A stretch of 64,000 nucleotides of DNA, taken from Phaeotremella fagi. Its lineage: Eukaryota > Basidiomycota > Tremellomycetes > Tremellales > Phaeotremellaceae. The number at the start of each line of letters is the position of its first letter. Within the stretch, counting starts at the first letter, position 1. The DNA lies in assembly GCA_001599715.1 (NCBI GenBank), contig BCHU01000001.1, forward strand, positions 791,634 to 855,633, given 5' to 3'. Below, piece after piece: positions 45,801 through 56,095 of the stretch. The notes below the pieces were generated by a model. The model searched no databases, had not been told where the DNA came from, and saw only the letters and a list, made by a program, of their open reading frames with translations. The position numbers were made by a program, and so were the translations under genes.

Positions 45801-47156
45801 TTTCCTCTGAAGATGGAGCTTTCTCTTCAGTTCTACAAAACGAGAAAACAGCTTCTAAATCGACGATAGCAACATGTTTGATAACGATAGTAAATCTTCT
45901 CGCTTCGTCATCTGATGAAGTAGCCGATTCACGTTTCGGACCTTGGACCGCACCATCAGCCGATAAAACAGTGACAAAGGTTTCGGAGTGACCTGGAATT
46001 CATTCTGTCAGCTTGGGTCAAGGAGTCCTTGGGGAAGCTGAGTGGACGAACCATCTTTGATCGGGAATCTTGTCGGTGTGAAACAATTTTTTCGTCCGTC
46101 GAACGCACTTGAGATAAAGGCAACACTCCATTCGGGTTTCCTTTGATCGACGACAAGTTGTTCCCAGACTGCTCGAAGTAATCCAATCGGTTTAGCTTGA
46201 TTGACAGTCTTGACAACTGGATTGATCTCTACGTCGTAGTGACTAAACAACTGTCAATAAGCTGTAGAATTGGTTCAATCTGCGATACAGCTTACTGGAT
46301 AATCTTGCCGCGCTTATTCTCTTCCAAAGCTCTAACAGCGAAATAATTAGAATTAACCTGAATACTTTTCCCTTTTTTACCGAAACCAGGTCTAACGATG
46401 AAACTAGTCAACCTGATTTGTTCTTGGTTAACAGAAACAACACTGGTAGGTGGAGTCTGGATACTCATTTTACTTTCACTCGTACGTCGATGAGAAATGA
46501 CATCGCTTGAACTACTTTGATGTGGGATTTCACGGAGTGACGCTTGGGTTCTGATACTTGGGGTTGGAGGTGGTATTGATCTTTTCTTAAGGATGATTTC
46601 GGAGATGGATCGAGGTTCCTCTTGTATTGATAATCTTGAGATATCGTCTCTGAGATTGTATTCTTGATCTTCGTCGATTTCGCTTAAACCACTTAAATGA
46701 GATCTTCTTGAGGTACGCATCTCTCTGTGACCTTGGAGATATGATGGATCAGGGTTTGATACACGAGATGCACCTCTGTGAATGATAGGGGTATCTGGGG
46801 TACGAATCGATCTGCTTGATCGCTGAGAAGTTACATACAGTACGTCAGTGAACAACGATTCCTTCCGAGGTAAAATACAGAGAAATTTCTCACAGTTTCA
46901 TCACCCTCTCTCTCTCATAATCATCATAAATGACGGGTGGCGGGATTCTCGCAGCCCGATACTCTCGTTCATCCTCACCAACTGATCGAAGAGATCTTTC
47001 ACGAGAACGATAATCCCTTAAATCATCTCTTCTCTCAATGTGGGTATCTGCATGAGAATACCTTTGATGTTGATCAGGAACGCGGGATCTACCTCTTATA
47101 TATTGCTCTTCATCGTTATCTCGACCCCTTTGATGATAGGAATCGGTGGGTGACAT
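42885..47156 (-). CDS. AGO1: Argonaute (small-RNA-guided slicer)
   Basis: The RNAi effector, roughly 1,100 residues in about 17 exons. The N-terminus (88 codons in the first exon) is Arg/Asp/Tyr-rich and disordered, then a Ser-rich region leads to the N domain (LTSFIVRPGFGKKGKSIQVNSN, HYDVEINPVVKTVNQAK). MID/PIWI sequence includes QLICIVLPGR, MLLGADLGH joined to PPIKSGFDNAP, LQEGRSEIIQDLSSM, DRILMFRDGISEGQY, CAKRHTTRFF and LVFSLCHSFSRCTTSVS. The slicer tetrad reads D (GADLGH), E (EGRSEII), D (FRDGIS), D (spliced CYIADLVCQKAR). The last coding exon is 42885-42899, only 15 nt, giving AWWM after ELADV. A probable 5'-UTR intron precedes the start. Confidence 0.93.
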
Positions 47157-47831
47157 AACTTTGAGTTAGGTGGCGGAATTTCACGTCAGTCTTCTCACGT
47201 CATGGGTTTGTTTGACATACCTTTCGATGTCGTTTCTACTGTCTTTATCAGAACGTTGCTAGTTGGATAAGATGATGGAATGGTGGAAATATGATGTTTA
47301 ATCAAAAGTTGATGTAGAAGTTAAAAGAGATAAATGAGAAGAATACGCTTTATATTTTTGTAGAAAGTAAATCAAAGATGGCGTGCCACATTCTTCCGCA
47401 CGGTCCTCTTTCAGGCAAAATGGAACACAAAGGACAAAGGAATACATCTGTTCTGCTATCTCATAACATCATTAAAACCTCGTGTATATGTCTGATGTAG
47501 TATTGTACCGTATGAGCATGTATGTCCAAATGTATCCTTTGGGCTAATGACGAGTTTTCCTCTAATCTCTCAATGTGGCGGATGGACGATCCTTTCAGGT
47601 GATCCACTAGTGTTCCTATGAATTTTCGTTTACCGACAATCTTTTTCGGAGTTGACTTCAATCCATTATCTCTGTTCGTGAAAGGATTACCAATCGGTAT
47701 CTCAAATATGAAGCGGTGGTTGAAATTCGAGTCACTCCTCCTTCAGAGATAAGAGTCGACCTGCGATATACATCCTGAATCTTCAGTTGGATTTACGTTA
47801 ATATCCCATTCCACTTCTATTATCAACCAAA
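47157..47831. promoter_or_regulatory. Divergent promoter of Argonaute and GlcNAc-6-P deacetylase
   Basis: A 675-bp region between two divergent start codons. Near the Argonaute start a GTATGT donor (about 47221) and a CAAAG-ending acceptor suggest a 5' untranslated intron. No conserved binding palindrome was seen. The shared position could couple the two genes, but nothing in the sequence proves it. Confidence 0.5.
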
Positions 47832-49818
47832 ATGTCAATTCACATATCCGATCACCCTATAAATGGATCAAATGTACCTGCATCTACCCCAAAACCCCAG
47901 ACTCGTTATATCTGCTTGACAAACGTCCACCTCATTTCACCGCTCTACCCCCTCTCCCTAACTCCCTTAACGACATTATACATAGACACCCAAACAGGAG
48001 TCATCATCGATGTATCAGCCATTCCTGCAGATTACCAATTCAGTCCAGAGACTATGATCGATTGTTCGGGAAATATATTGTCAATGGGAATGATTGATAT
48101 TCAGATTAACGGTGGTTTCGGTGTTGATCTTAGTGAATATCCAGAGGATGCTAATGAATATCTTGAGGGGTTGGGTAAGATGGCAGAAGGTCTTTTAGGT
48201 TTAGGTGTTACTAGGTGGGTGCTTTCTTTCCTTCTTTATTTTTCCGCGGGTCACTGATAAAACAATTGTCTCAAGTTTCGTTCCAACCGTAATCGTAAGT
48301 CTCAAGAGATATATGCTTCTCAAAGCACCGATTTAACCCCCAATCTAACACTGCCCAGTCTCAAAAACCAGAAATTTATCACAGAGTATTACCTCTCCTC
48401 ACGTACGAATCAATCCAAAATTCCAAATCAGCCCATTCAGCACCCAACAAAGCCTCCGCTATAGGTTGGCACGCGGAAGGACCGTTCATCACTAAAGCTG
48501 GATGTCATACCAAAGAAAATCTTTCCCATTGTCCAGAGGGAATCAAGGATTTTGAAAGTGTATGTTCCAACCCTATCTTTATCAATAGATTTTCGAGCTC
48601 ATAGTCACTCTTACAGATGTACGGTGTCCAAGCATGCAGTGATGAACGTGATCATGGTCGATCTCCAATCAAAATCATCACTTTGGCACCTGACTGTGAT
48701 GGTGCTTTACCAGTCATCAAATCTCTCACATCCAGAGGTACGATCGTCAGTCTAGGTCATACGTACGTACTGTAAAACAAGTCATGTACACTATCCCATC
48801 AAGCTGACAATTATGAAGGAACGCAACCACCTCACAAGCATTACAAGGCGTATACAACGGGGCAACACTAATCACCCATCTCTACAACGCTATGCCACCT
48901 CTCCATCACAGAGATCCTTCAATCATAGGTTTACTCGGTCTCCCAAAAATCTCTTTACCCACGAATCACGGTAAACCTTTGGTATCTATCGCTGAAAAAG
49001 TCCACTCCAGTGTTCCAACACCTACGAACCAAAAAACCAACGGTGGTTATTTCAGTCCGATCTCACCAAAAGGTAATACTCATTGGAATATCGATACCAT
49101 TGATGAAAATCAGGAATTGGAGTTGCATTGCGAGACCCCACCATCACAAAATTCGAGTTCAGGGATCTCGATTCCTAATGAACGTTCTTCTGAATGTTTG
49201 AAATCAATTACTTCTTTGAGCATCGATGTTGAAATCACTAATAGAGAGGTCGAGGGAACAGTCAAGAGACCTTTCTTCTCTATTATCGCTGATGGCGTTC
49301 ATGTCCATCCGCAAGCTGTTGCTATGGCTTATAAATCTCATCCAGAAGGATGTATCCTTGTTTCTGATGGTAAGCTGCTCAAATGGTTTCAAAACCTGTC
49401 AACAGCTGACACTGAATAGCTATGCATATGCTTGATCCTAATCTCGAAGATGGGATATACGATTGGCGTGAAGGTCAGCAAATAGAAAAGAAAGGTGGAG
49501 CGATAATGTTAGCTGGTACTGATACATTGGCTGGAAGGTTCGTTAACTATCATCTTTCAGTCTCGATTCATATGCTGACTCCCAGATAGTATTCTCACTT
49601 TACCCCAAGCAGTCAAGAATTTAGCTTCCTTCGCTGATATCCCATTAAGTCAGGCAATCGTTTGTGCGACGTATAACCCAGCTATGGTTCTTGGTGGTTG
49701 GATTTCCGAGAAGAAGGGGTCGTTGGAAGTTGGAAGCGACGCTGATTTGCTTCTTTGGGATAAGGAAATGGGTGATATTTTAGGGATTTGGAAAGGAGGC
49801 AAGGACGTAAAGTTTTGA
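47832..49818 (+). CDS. N-acetylglucosamine-6-phosphate deacetylase
   Basis: Amidohydrolase-fold enzyme that converts GlcNAc-6-P to glucosamine-6-P and acetate, the first committed step of GlcNAc catabolism (NAG2/DAC1/NagA). Motifs: MGMIDIQINGGFGVD, GWHAEGPFITKAGCH (metal Glu), SLGHT with NATTSQALQGVYNGAT, HLYNAMPPLHHRDPSIIGLLG, IIADGVHVHPQAV, VSDAMHML (catalytic Asp after splicing) and GSLEVGSDADLLLWD. Six introns. Between GLLGLP and PFFSIIADGV there is a Ser/Pro/Asn-rich insertion of about 95 residues (48946-49269) not usual for the family. The next enzyme of the pathway lies 4.7 kb downstream on the same strand. Confidence 0.95.
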
Positions 49819-50020
49819 GATGATGAGACGGTTCTTGTATTGTGTATCTGTAAGCTGGTTTTATCAAGATTGTGTTGTTTTAGATAGATAGCTGTAGTTT
49901 ATACATCTGTATACAGATCGATGAATGGAGCCGATTGAGACATATTTCTTACTATACCAGATCAGCCATGGGGTACTTGATGCATGCGGGGTATAAGCAA
50001 CAAAAGATTTAGACACCACC

Positions 50021-51782
50021 TCAAGCGATAGCTTCAACTCTCCTTGGGACGACTTGCGAAATCTTGGGGAATCCACCCATACCATCTTGACTAGGTCTCA
50101 TCACAAGAAACTGTTGCGAGTAGGATAAGTGGCCAAGAATGAAACTCTGATGATAAAGGTGAGTTGACGGTCACGGCATGCCTGGCTTTATGTCAACTCA
50201 CTTGATCGATCAGACTAGATATCACGGAGATCAGATCAACGATCCCAACGGATCCATCCTCCACTTCACCACTTCCTTCAAATGCCTGTCTTGCTGCTAT
50301 CACAAATACTGCTGTTGGACATCGATTTTTAGGAGCTGATTCGTCGAGATGATAATACTCTCGAAGACTGGTAGAAAAAGGATATCAGTCCTGATAACAA
50401 CATTGATTGACTGGGACATACCTAGTCCTCATTAAATTTCTCCAAACCAAAATCTCTCCGCGTTCATACAACATCAACCAAACACTTCTGTTCCTAAACC
50501 AATCTCTGTTTTCTATTAGGATTTTTCGCCAGACTGGTATATCGCCTGTTTTGTAACTATGGATTAAGGGACCGTATGATGACTGAAGGTCATATTCCTG
50601 CAGGAGCGAGCTTTTAGGCAATTTCCCTAATAAGAGATTGACGGGGATTTGGCGTATGAGAATTGCTCTACTTGCCTTGATTAGTCTTTGATATAAGGAA
50701 AACTGTTGTGACGTACCGTCTTTGTTGCCACGATGATGAAGGACAAAACGCCCATGCTTTGTCAAGCCAATACCTGGCGTTTCTCATGTCCAGTAAAACG
50801 ACTCCTAATTTTCCTCGCCAGTAATAAGACTGACAAACTTCTGCTTGAGATATCACTTGTCCTCTAGCTGCCAATCTTTTATCTTCCCTGGGAAGTAGAG
50901 AAGATAATGATTTTTGCAATTCCGTCGATTGCGTATGAAGTTTTCTCTGAGTGGTACCGTGTCAGTGGAAATCATGAGATCATGGCAAAATAATCACCTC
51001 GGCATATATTCTCCATAGAATATTTGACAAAGTCCAAATGATATCTCCAACCACGAAAGGTTGCGTTGTATTTTCTGCCCATTCTGATTCACTCATGTTA
51101 GAAGTAGCTATCTGATTTGATCTTTCGATCAACAATCGACAGTTATCTTTGATAGATCGAGCGGAACGAGCGTGTCTGATAGGTAAAGTCGATACTGCTG
51201 CTGCCTGCGTGGACGTTAGTTATCAATACATATGAACAGAAGATAGTTCACCTCTGCAGACGCTCGTACCAACAGCTTCGCTAACGAGACTATCATAGGG
51301 TTCAAGAATGGATGAAGATATCCGCCGTCAGGTGTTGATTGACCATACAACTTGTTTGCTTCACTATAACCTGATCAATAGACGCAATCAACTAACTCCT
51401 CACCTGTAAATAACTACAATTCTCTGAAACGCTTCGTATCTCCCTTCTGACTCGGGAGACACACTGTTCAACCCATTTCCAGCCTTGACATTTAGAAGTA
51501 TAGCTAGAATCCAAGCTGAAAACGTATCGCGAGCTTCAGAAGGAACGACGCTGATCTGTTGAGAGATAGATTGCTTGTTGAGAGATGATGCTGGTATCTA
51601 GACAGCGTGTTAGTCTATTGGCATACGAACCAGAAACTACATACCGTGGATAGAGCTTGGTTCAATGGAGCGAAGAATGGATGACTTTGGTCCAGAGGGA
51701 TTGATGAGATTAAATGGAGAGCGTTTGCTGTTGCGAATGCTTTAGCGACATGATCAACGAACTGAGTCACCAAAGCTGCCAT
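50021..51782 (-). CDS. PCI-domain protein, Thp1/PCID2/Csn12 family
   Basis: A helical-repeat plus winged-helix protein of about 430 residues in about nine exons. It opens MAALVTQFVDHVAKAFATANA. The PCI half has SQAEVCQSYYWRGKLGVVLLDMR, NARYWLDKAWAFCP, ILIRQIPVNLLLGKLPKSSLL, PVWRKILIENRDWFRNRS, YERGEILVWRNLMR and the C-terminal SVISSLIDQGFILGHLSY. These match TREX-2 subunit Thp1/PCID2, which couples transcription to mRNA export, and the related COP9-associated Csn12. The two cannot be split by eye. An in-frame ATG at 51887 would add 35 residues of almost pure Asp/Asn encoded by a microsatellite; the start at 51782 is preferred. Confidence 0.82.
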
Positions 51783-51803
51783 CTTGTGTCTGTGAACAGT
51801 ATG

Positions 51804-51884
51804 GTTGTCGTCGTTGTTGTCGTCGTTGTCGTTGTCGTTATCGTTGAGGTCGTCGTCACTGTCGTTGTGGTTGTTGTTGCTGTT
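51804..51884. repeat. GTC/GTT-rich microsatellite
   Basis: An imperfect run of GTCGTT, GTC and GTT units of about 80 bp lies just upstream of the preferred PCI-gene start. On the minus strand it reads as an open Asn/Asp run in frame with that gene. It may be 5' leader or an extendable N-terminus. Confidence 0.7.
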
Positions 51885-51895
51885 CACATCGTCAT

Positions 51896-51903
51896 CACGT
51901 GAT
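51896..51903. promoter_or_regulatory. TCACGTGA palindrome in the PCI/MDJ1 divergent promoter
   Basis: The E-box-type palindrome lies 114 bp upstream of the PCI start at 51782 and 193 bp upstream of the DnaJ start at 52091. The same 8-mer occurs in the promoters of NUG1/CDC11-like and PPC89-like. Its position only 9 bp from the alternative PCI ATG at 51887 argues for the downstream start. Confidence 0.5.
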
Positions 51904-52090
51904 CAAACTAGCTTTATCTTTTTTTGTATTTGCTTCCGTCCTTTACTAGTTATTTCGAGTGAATTCCATTCGTCGATACCATAACAAGAAATTCAAAATT
52001 TATTGACTTTTTCGAAGACTCAAAAAGAAGACACGAAGAACAACAATCCTTATCAAACGTTCATAACAACTTTAACAATCTCATGACGAC

Positions 52091-54297
52091 ATGCCTCCCA
52101 GAATTTCAGCAAGAGTAATTACAGCTCTCCCGTTCTCAACACCAGCGGTGGCGAGCTCCTCATCCATACCTTTACCTCCTCGTAACATATCTCCAACATC
52201 GACTTCTCAACGAAACCTTCATACCCGCCAGCGACCTTCTTTATGCTCAACTCCATCTCATAATTCAGGTCGGAATCCCTCTTTTCTTAAGCATTCTACA
52301 GTAAGTTCAACTGATTCACGAATATTTTGCAATAAACGTTTCTAATCTCATCTCAATAGCGTTCATTCCATGCAACAGCTTCTACCTCCGCTTCAGCCAA
52401 GGATCCTTACGACGTTCTTGGTGTGAAGAAAGATGCTTCAGCTTCTGAAATCAAGAAAACTTATTATCAACTAGCGAAGAAATGGCATCCTGATTCTAAC
52501 AAGGACAAGGGAGCCAATGAGAAATTTCTGGAAATTCAAAATGCTTATGATGTAGGTGTCTGTGGTACCTGTCGGAACGTACCCCTAACATACCAATCTA
52601 GATTCTATCCGATGATACCAAACGTCAAGCATACGATCAATACGGTTCAGCGTCTACGCAAGAAGGATTCGACCCCAATTTCGCAGGTGCAGGTGGATTT
52701 GGAGGATTCCAAGGGTTTGGATCAGGATTTGGAGGTGGACGACCTGGTGCAACACCTGGAGATCTATTTGAACAACTCTTCGGTGGATCTTTTGGTGGGG
52801 GGTCGCCATTTGGTAACGCTACTGGTGGAAGTCGACAAAGGCCAACTCGAGGAGATGATTTAGAAGCTACAGTCACACTCTCATTCATGGAAGCGTGTAA
52901 TGGAGTCAAAAGGAAAATCACAATAACACCTGTGGTGGATTGTAAACCATGTTCTGGGTCAGGTTTGAAACCAGGCGAAAAGAAGTCAACATGTACTACA
53001 TGTCGTGGAACTGGTAATCAGACTTTCCAGATTCAAGGCATGTTGATGTCATCAACTTGTCAATCTTGTGGAGGATCCGGCACTACTATACCAAGATCTG
53101 CCAGATGTGGTGAATGCGAAGGTGTGGGGAGAGTTAAAGAGAGAAAAGAAGTGGAAGTGGAAATCCCCGGTGGAATTGAGGACGGAATGAAGATCAAAAT
53201 GACTGGAGCTGGTGATATGCCGTTATCGGCTAGTGGACCACCTGGTGATCTGTTCGTGAGAGTAGCTGTGAAACCTTCAACGGTGTTCAGGAGACAGGGC
53301 ACGAATCTGTACCACGATGCCAAAGTTCCTCTTCACACTGCTTTGTTGGGAGGGAAGATGAGAATCCCAACTTTAGAAGGGGATGTGGAAGTGAGAGTCA
53401 GAGAGGGGACACAGAATGGTGAAGAGGCAGTGTTGAAGGGAAGAGGTGTAAAAAGTGTTTATGGTAGGGGATTGAAGGGTGACAGGGGTGATTTGGTTGT
53501 CAGTTGGAAGATTCAGATTCCAAGGTAGGTTTTTTTTCCAAGCAAAGGGTGTGATAGCTGACCACTTTGCAGATCTCTCTCCTCGTTCCAGAAGAAGATC
53601 TTAAGAGCATACGCTGATGATGTCGAGGGTAAAAATCCAGAGATTCATTTCGGTCCATTACCCACGACTTCGCCGTCGTCAACTGCTTTTGATACATCTT
53701 TCACCCCACCCGAGTCAACTCAAAGTCCATCGGCATCCTCAACAACAAACGATACAGCAAATGGTAGGCAAACTTCCTCATCTTCGTTTTCTTCTCAATC
53801 CCCTTCGAGCCATGATAAAACGGAAATCCCCTTCGTTGAAACCGAGGCGTCAAAGCCGAGTACAAAGAAGGAGAAATCAGAGACAACGTTATCGGATGTC
53901 ACGCGCTCGCTGGTCATCCTTTCCGTCTTCATAGGATTATTCGTTTATCTCGAAAGAGGTAAATCGGATAACTTGAAGAACGAACGGGAGATTGAAACAA
54001 GAGTTCAAACCCGTGTGAAAGAGGTGTTGGCACGTGAGGAAGAGACCAAAAAAGAGAAAAGTAGATTGTGGTGATCGGTATTGAAGTGGACGAATGAATC
54101 GATTTACTGTATGAAACAATGGTTGACGCAGGTGTGTTTTCCTTTTAGGTAACGACGAAAAATCCGACATTAATGAAAAACCTGTTTCACAGGTTGAGGT
54201 CGACGAAACCGAGAGTGTTCAAGGATTGCCCGAAGAAATGGAAGAAGGCGTAGAGGAGCAGCAAGAGGAAGAAGAAAAGAAGTCTGCAACGGGATAA
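52091..54297 (+). CDS. MDJ1: Mitochondrial DnaJ (Mdj1-like) type I J-protein with C-terminal membrane segment
   Basis: Co-chaperone of mitochondrial Hsp70. Ser/Arg-rich presequence (about 1-90, RSFHATAST near its end), J domain from [15 protein letters not shown] with HPD in [12 protein letters not shown], Gly/Phe region ([16 protein letters not shown]), four CxxCxGxG zinc repeats ([32 protein letters not shown]), then substrate-binding domains ([31 protein letters not shown]). A Ser/Thr-rich tail and a hydrophobic helix ([15 protein letters not shown]) follow, which is unusual. The 3' end is ambiguous: splicing from ER-G at about 53959 to 54150 gives an acidic tail ending [10 protein letters not shown] at 54297; reading on gives [15 protein letters not shown], ending at 54074. 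Confidence 0.9.
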
Positions 54298-54534
54298 GAC
54301 TGGTTGGGGTTTTACACCATTCAATATAATCGTTTTTTTGGTATCACCTTTCATGCATTTCTTTTTTTTCTTGTTTTGAGGGGTTTATGGGTCTTCTTGC
54401 CATCCTTTGTTGGCGGAGTTGGGGGTTGGGCCTTCGTGCTGTTGCTGGCGAGGATATGAGATTCATTCACTAAGCTCCACTCGTGTTTGATTTTGACTCA
54501 CTCAAATCAAAGTACTGAATACTCTACCAATAAA

Positions 54535-55761
54535 ATGAAGTTGTACAATTTGTGAGTAAAACCCCAATCCAACTCTCTAAAATCCTACCAACACTAACAA
54601 CTAACCCCACGAAACAGCGAAGATCCCAGCGAACTATCCAAAAAACTTGCTCAACACATAATAACCCGAATCAAAACGTTCCACCCGACTCAAAACAGGA
54701 AATTCGTTCTATGTTTACCAACAGGATCAACGCCCTTGGGTATGTATCAAGAATTGATTCGACGTTGTAAAGCTGGTGACGTTTCTTTCGAGGTTAGTGG
54801 CGTGTCTTGTACGAGTGCTGTACTGATTCCGTCCGGTGACGCTTAGTTCGTGGTCACTTTTAATTTGGATGAGTATTTAGGTTTGGGGGATGGTGATTAT
54901 AATTCCTACGCTTGGTTCATGGAGAAGGAATGTGAGTGAAAATCACCCAAAAAGTCTGTAAATGACTGACAAAAGTATTGTGGCAGTTTTCTCTAAAGGT
55001 CAGTCTACAAGTAAGTGAAAACCGATAGCTAAATTACGTTAGTCGGTATCCCACCCTCAAACATCAACCTCCTACATGGACTATGCAAAGACCCCCTAAA
55101 AGAATGTTCCAACTACGAAGCCAAGATCTCTTCATTTGGAGGGATCAACCTCTTAATCTGTGGGATAGGCGAGAACGGGCATTTGGCGTTCAACGAACCT
55201 GGAAGTCCAATTTCTGGAACTAGGGTGATCAAGTTGAATCAAGAAACTCGGTTGGTTAATGTACGTGACCTTCATGTCATCCTTTTCGAGAATAAGTTCT
55301 TATAAATTTGGGGTGATAGGCTAGATTCTTCGAAAACGATTTAAACAACGTTCCAACTCATGCACTTTCAATGGGTCTATCCACCATCCTAGCTTCAAAC
55401 GAGATCATCCTAATTTCAACCGGTGAAAAGAAATCTCAAGCCATCAAAAAAAGTTTGGAAGAAGGTATCAACCATCTAGTAAGTGCGGCCGGCGCGCCTA
55501 TCAACTGAAAAACAACGACTTTAGAACCCAGCATCGTTCCTTCAACTCCACAACGACGTTTCGTTGTATACAGACACCGAAGCTATATCTAAACTTCATC
55601 CTGAGACAGTTAAAGCTCTAACTGCACAATGCGATGAAGAGATTCATCAGGAAAATGGAAATGGGCAGGAAGACGACGACGTATTGGGAGATATTAGAGT
55701 TCCACCGGTTTATCAACTTAGTAAGAAAGGTTTGAAGGTTATCATATCTCCTGGAATCTGA
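54535..55761 (+). CDS. Glucosamine-6-phosphate deaminase/isomerase
   Basis: Converts glucosamine-6-P to fructose-6-P and ammonia, the last step of GlcNAc catabolism (NAG1/NagB). The first exon is a short MKLYNF piece spliced to EDPSELSKKLAQHI. Family motifs are FVLCLPTGSTPLGMY, FNLDEYLGLGDGDYNSYAWF, LLICGIGENGHLAFNEPGSP, TRLVNARFFENDLNNVPTHALSMG and ASFLQLHNDVSLYTD. About 330 residues with eight or so introns. The C-terminal part has an acidic insertion (QENGNGQEDDDVLGD) before VYQLSKKGLKVIISPGI. An intron at 55479-55524 carries a GC-rich GGCGCGCC palindrome. It follows MDJ1 by 237 bp. Confidence 0.95.
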
Positions 55762-56095
55762 GGTTTCGTTCTAGATCTGTTTTTTAAGTTCTTTTGTTGT
55801 CGTTTAGATGTGATAAGTGTGTATTGTAGTACTTTTTGTTGAGTATTTAGAAACACCATTAAATGTGAATAGACTGTATATCGCGGAATAACCTGTCTTC
55901 CACCGTTCAGAACAACCACCGTTGTCCCCCGCCAAACACCAACACCTGAGACCTAGAACATCATACAAGAAACAATGACGATGCATGAAACCAAATGAAA
56001 ACTTTATATCAAAAACAAAAGGAGCCGATGATGCACAAGAACCCATCCAAGAAAATAATACAAATCAAAGTCCAAGCAACCCACCCACCCACCCA
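55762..56095. other. Convergent 3' flanks, no gene seen
   Basis: The 334-bp gap separates the stops of the deaminase and the PPC89-like gene. It contains a CCCA-rich run (56079-56095) next to the latter stop. No RNA gene or further coding region was recognised. Confidence 0.5.

Noticed and set aside
47461..47661. Minus-strand 66-codon frame in the AGO/deacetylase promoter
   Set aside because: No family resemblance and the position fits a shared promoter.
54424..54640. Plus-strand frame rich in Thr/Gln/Asn near 54552
   Set aside because: It overlaps the first intron and second exon of the deaminase in another frame.
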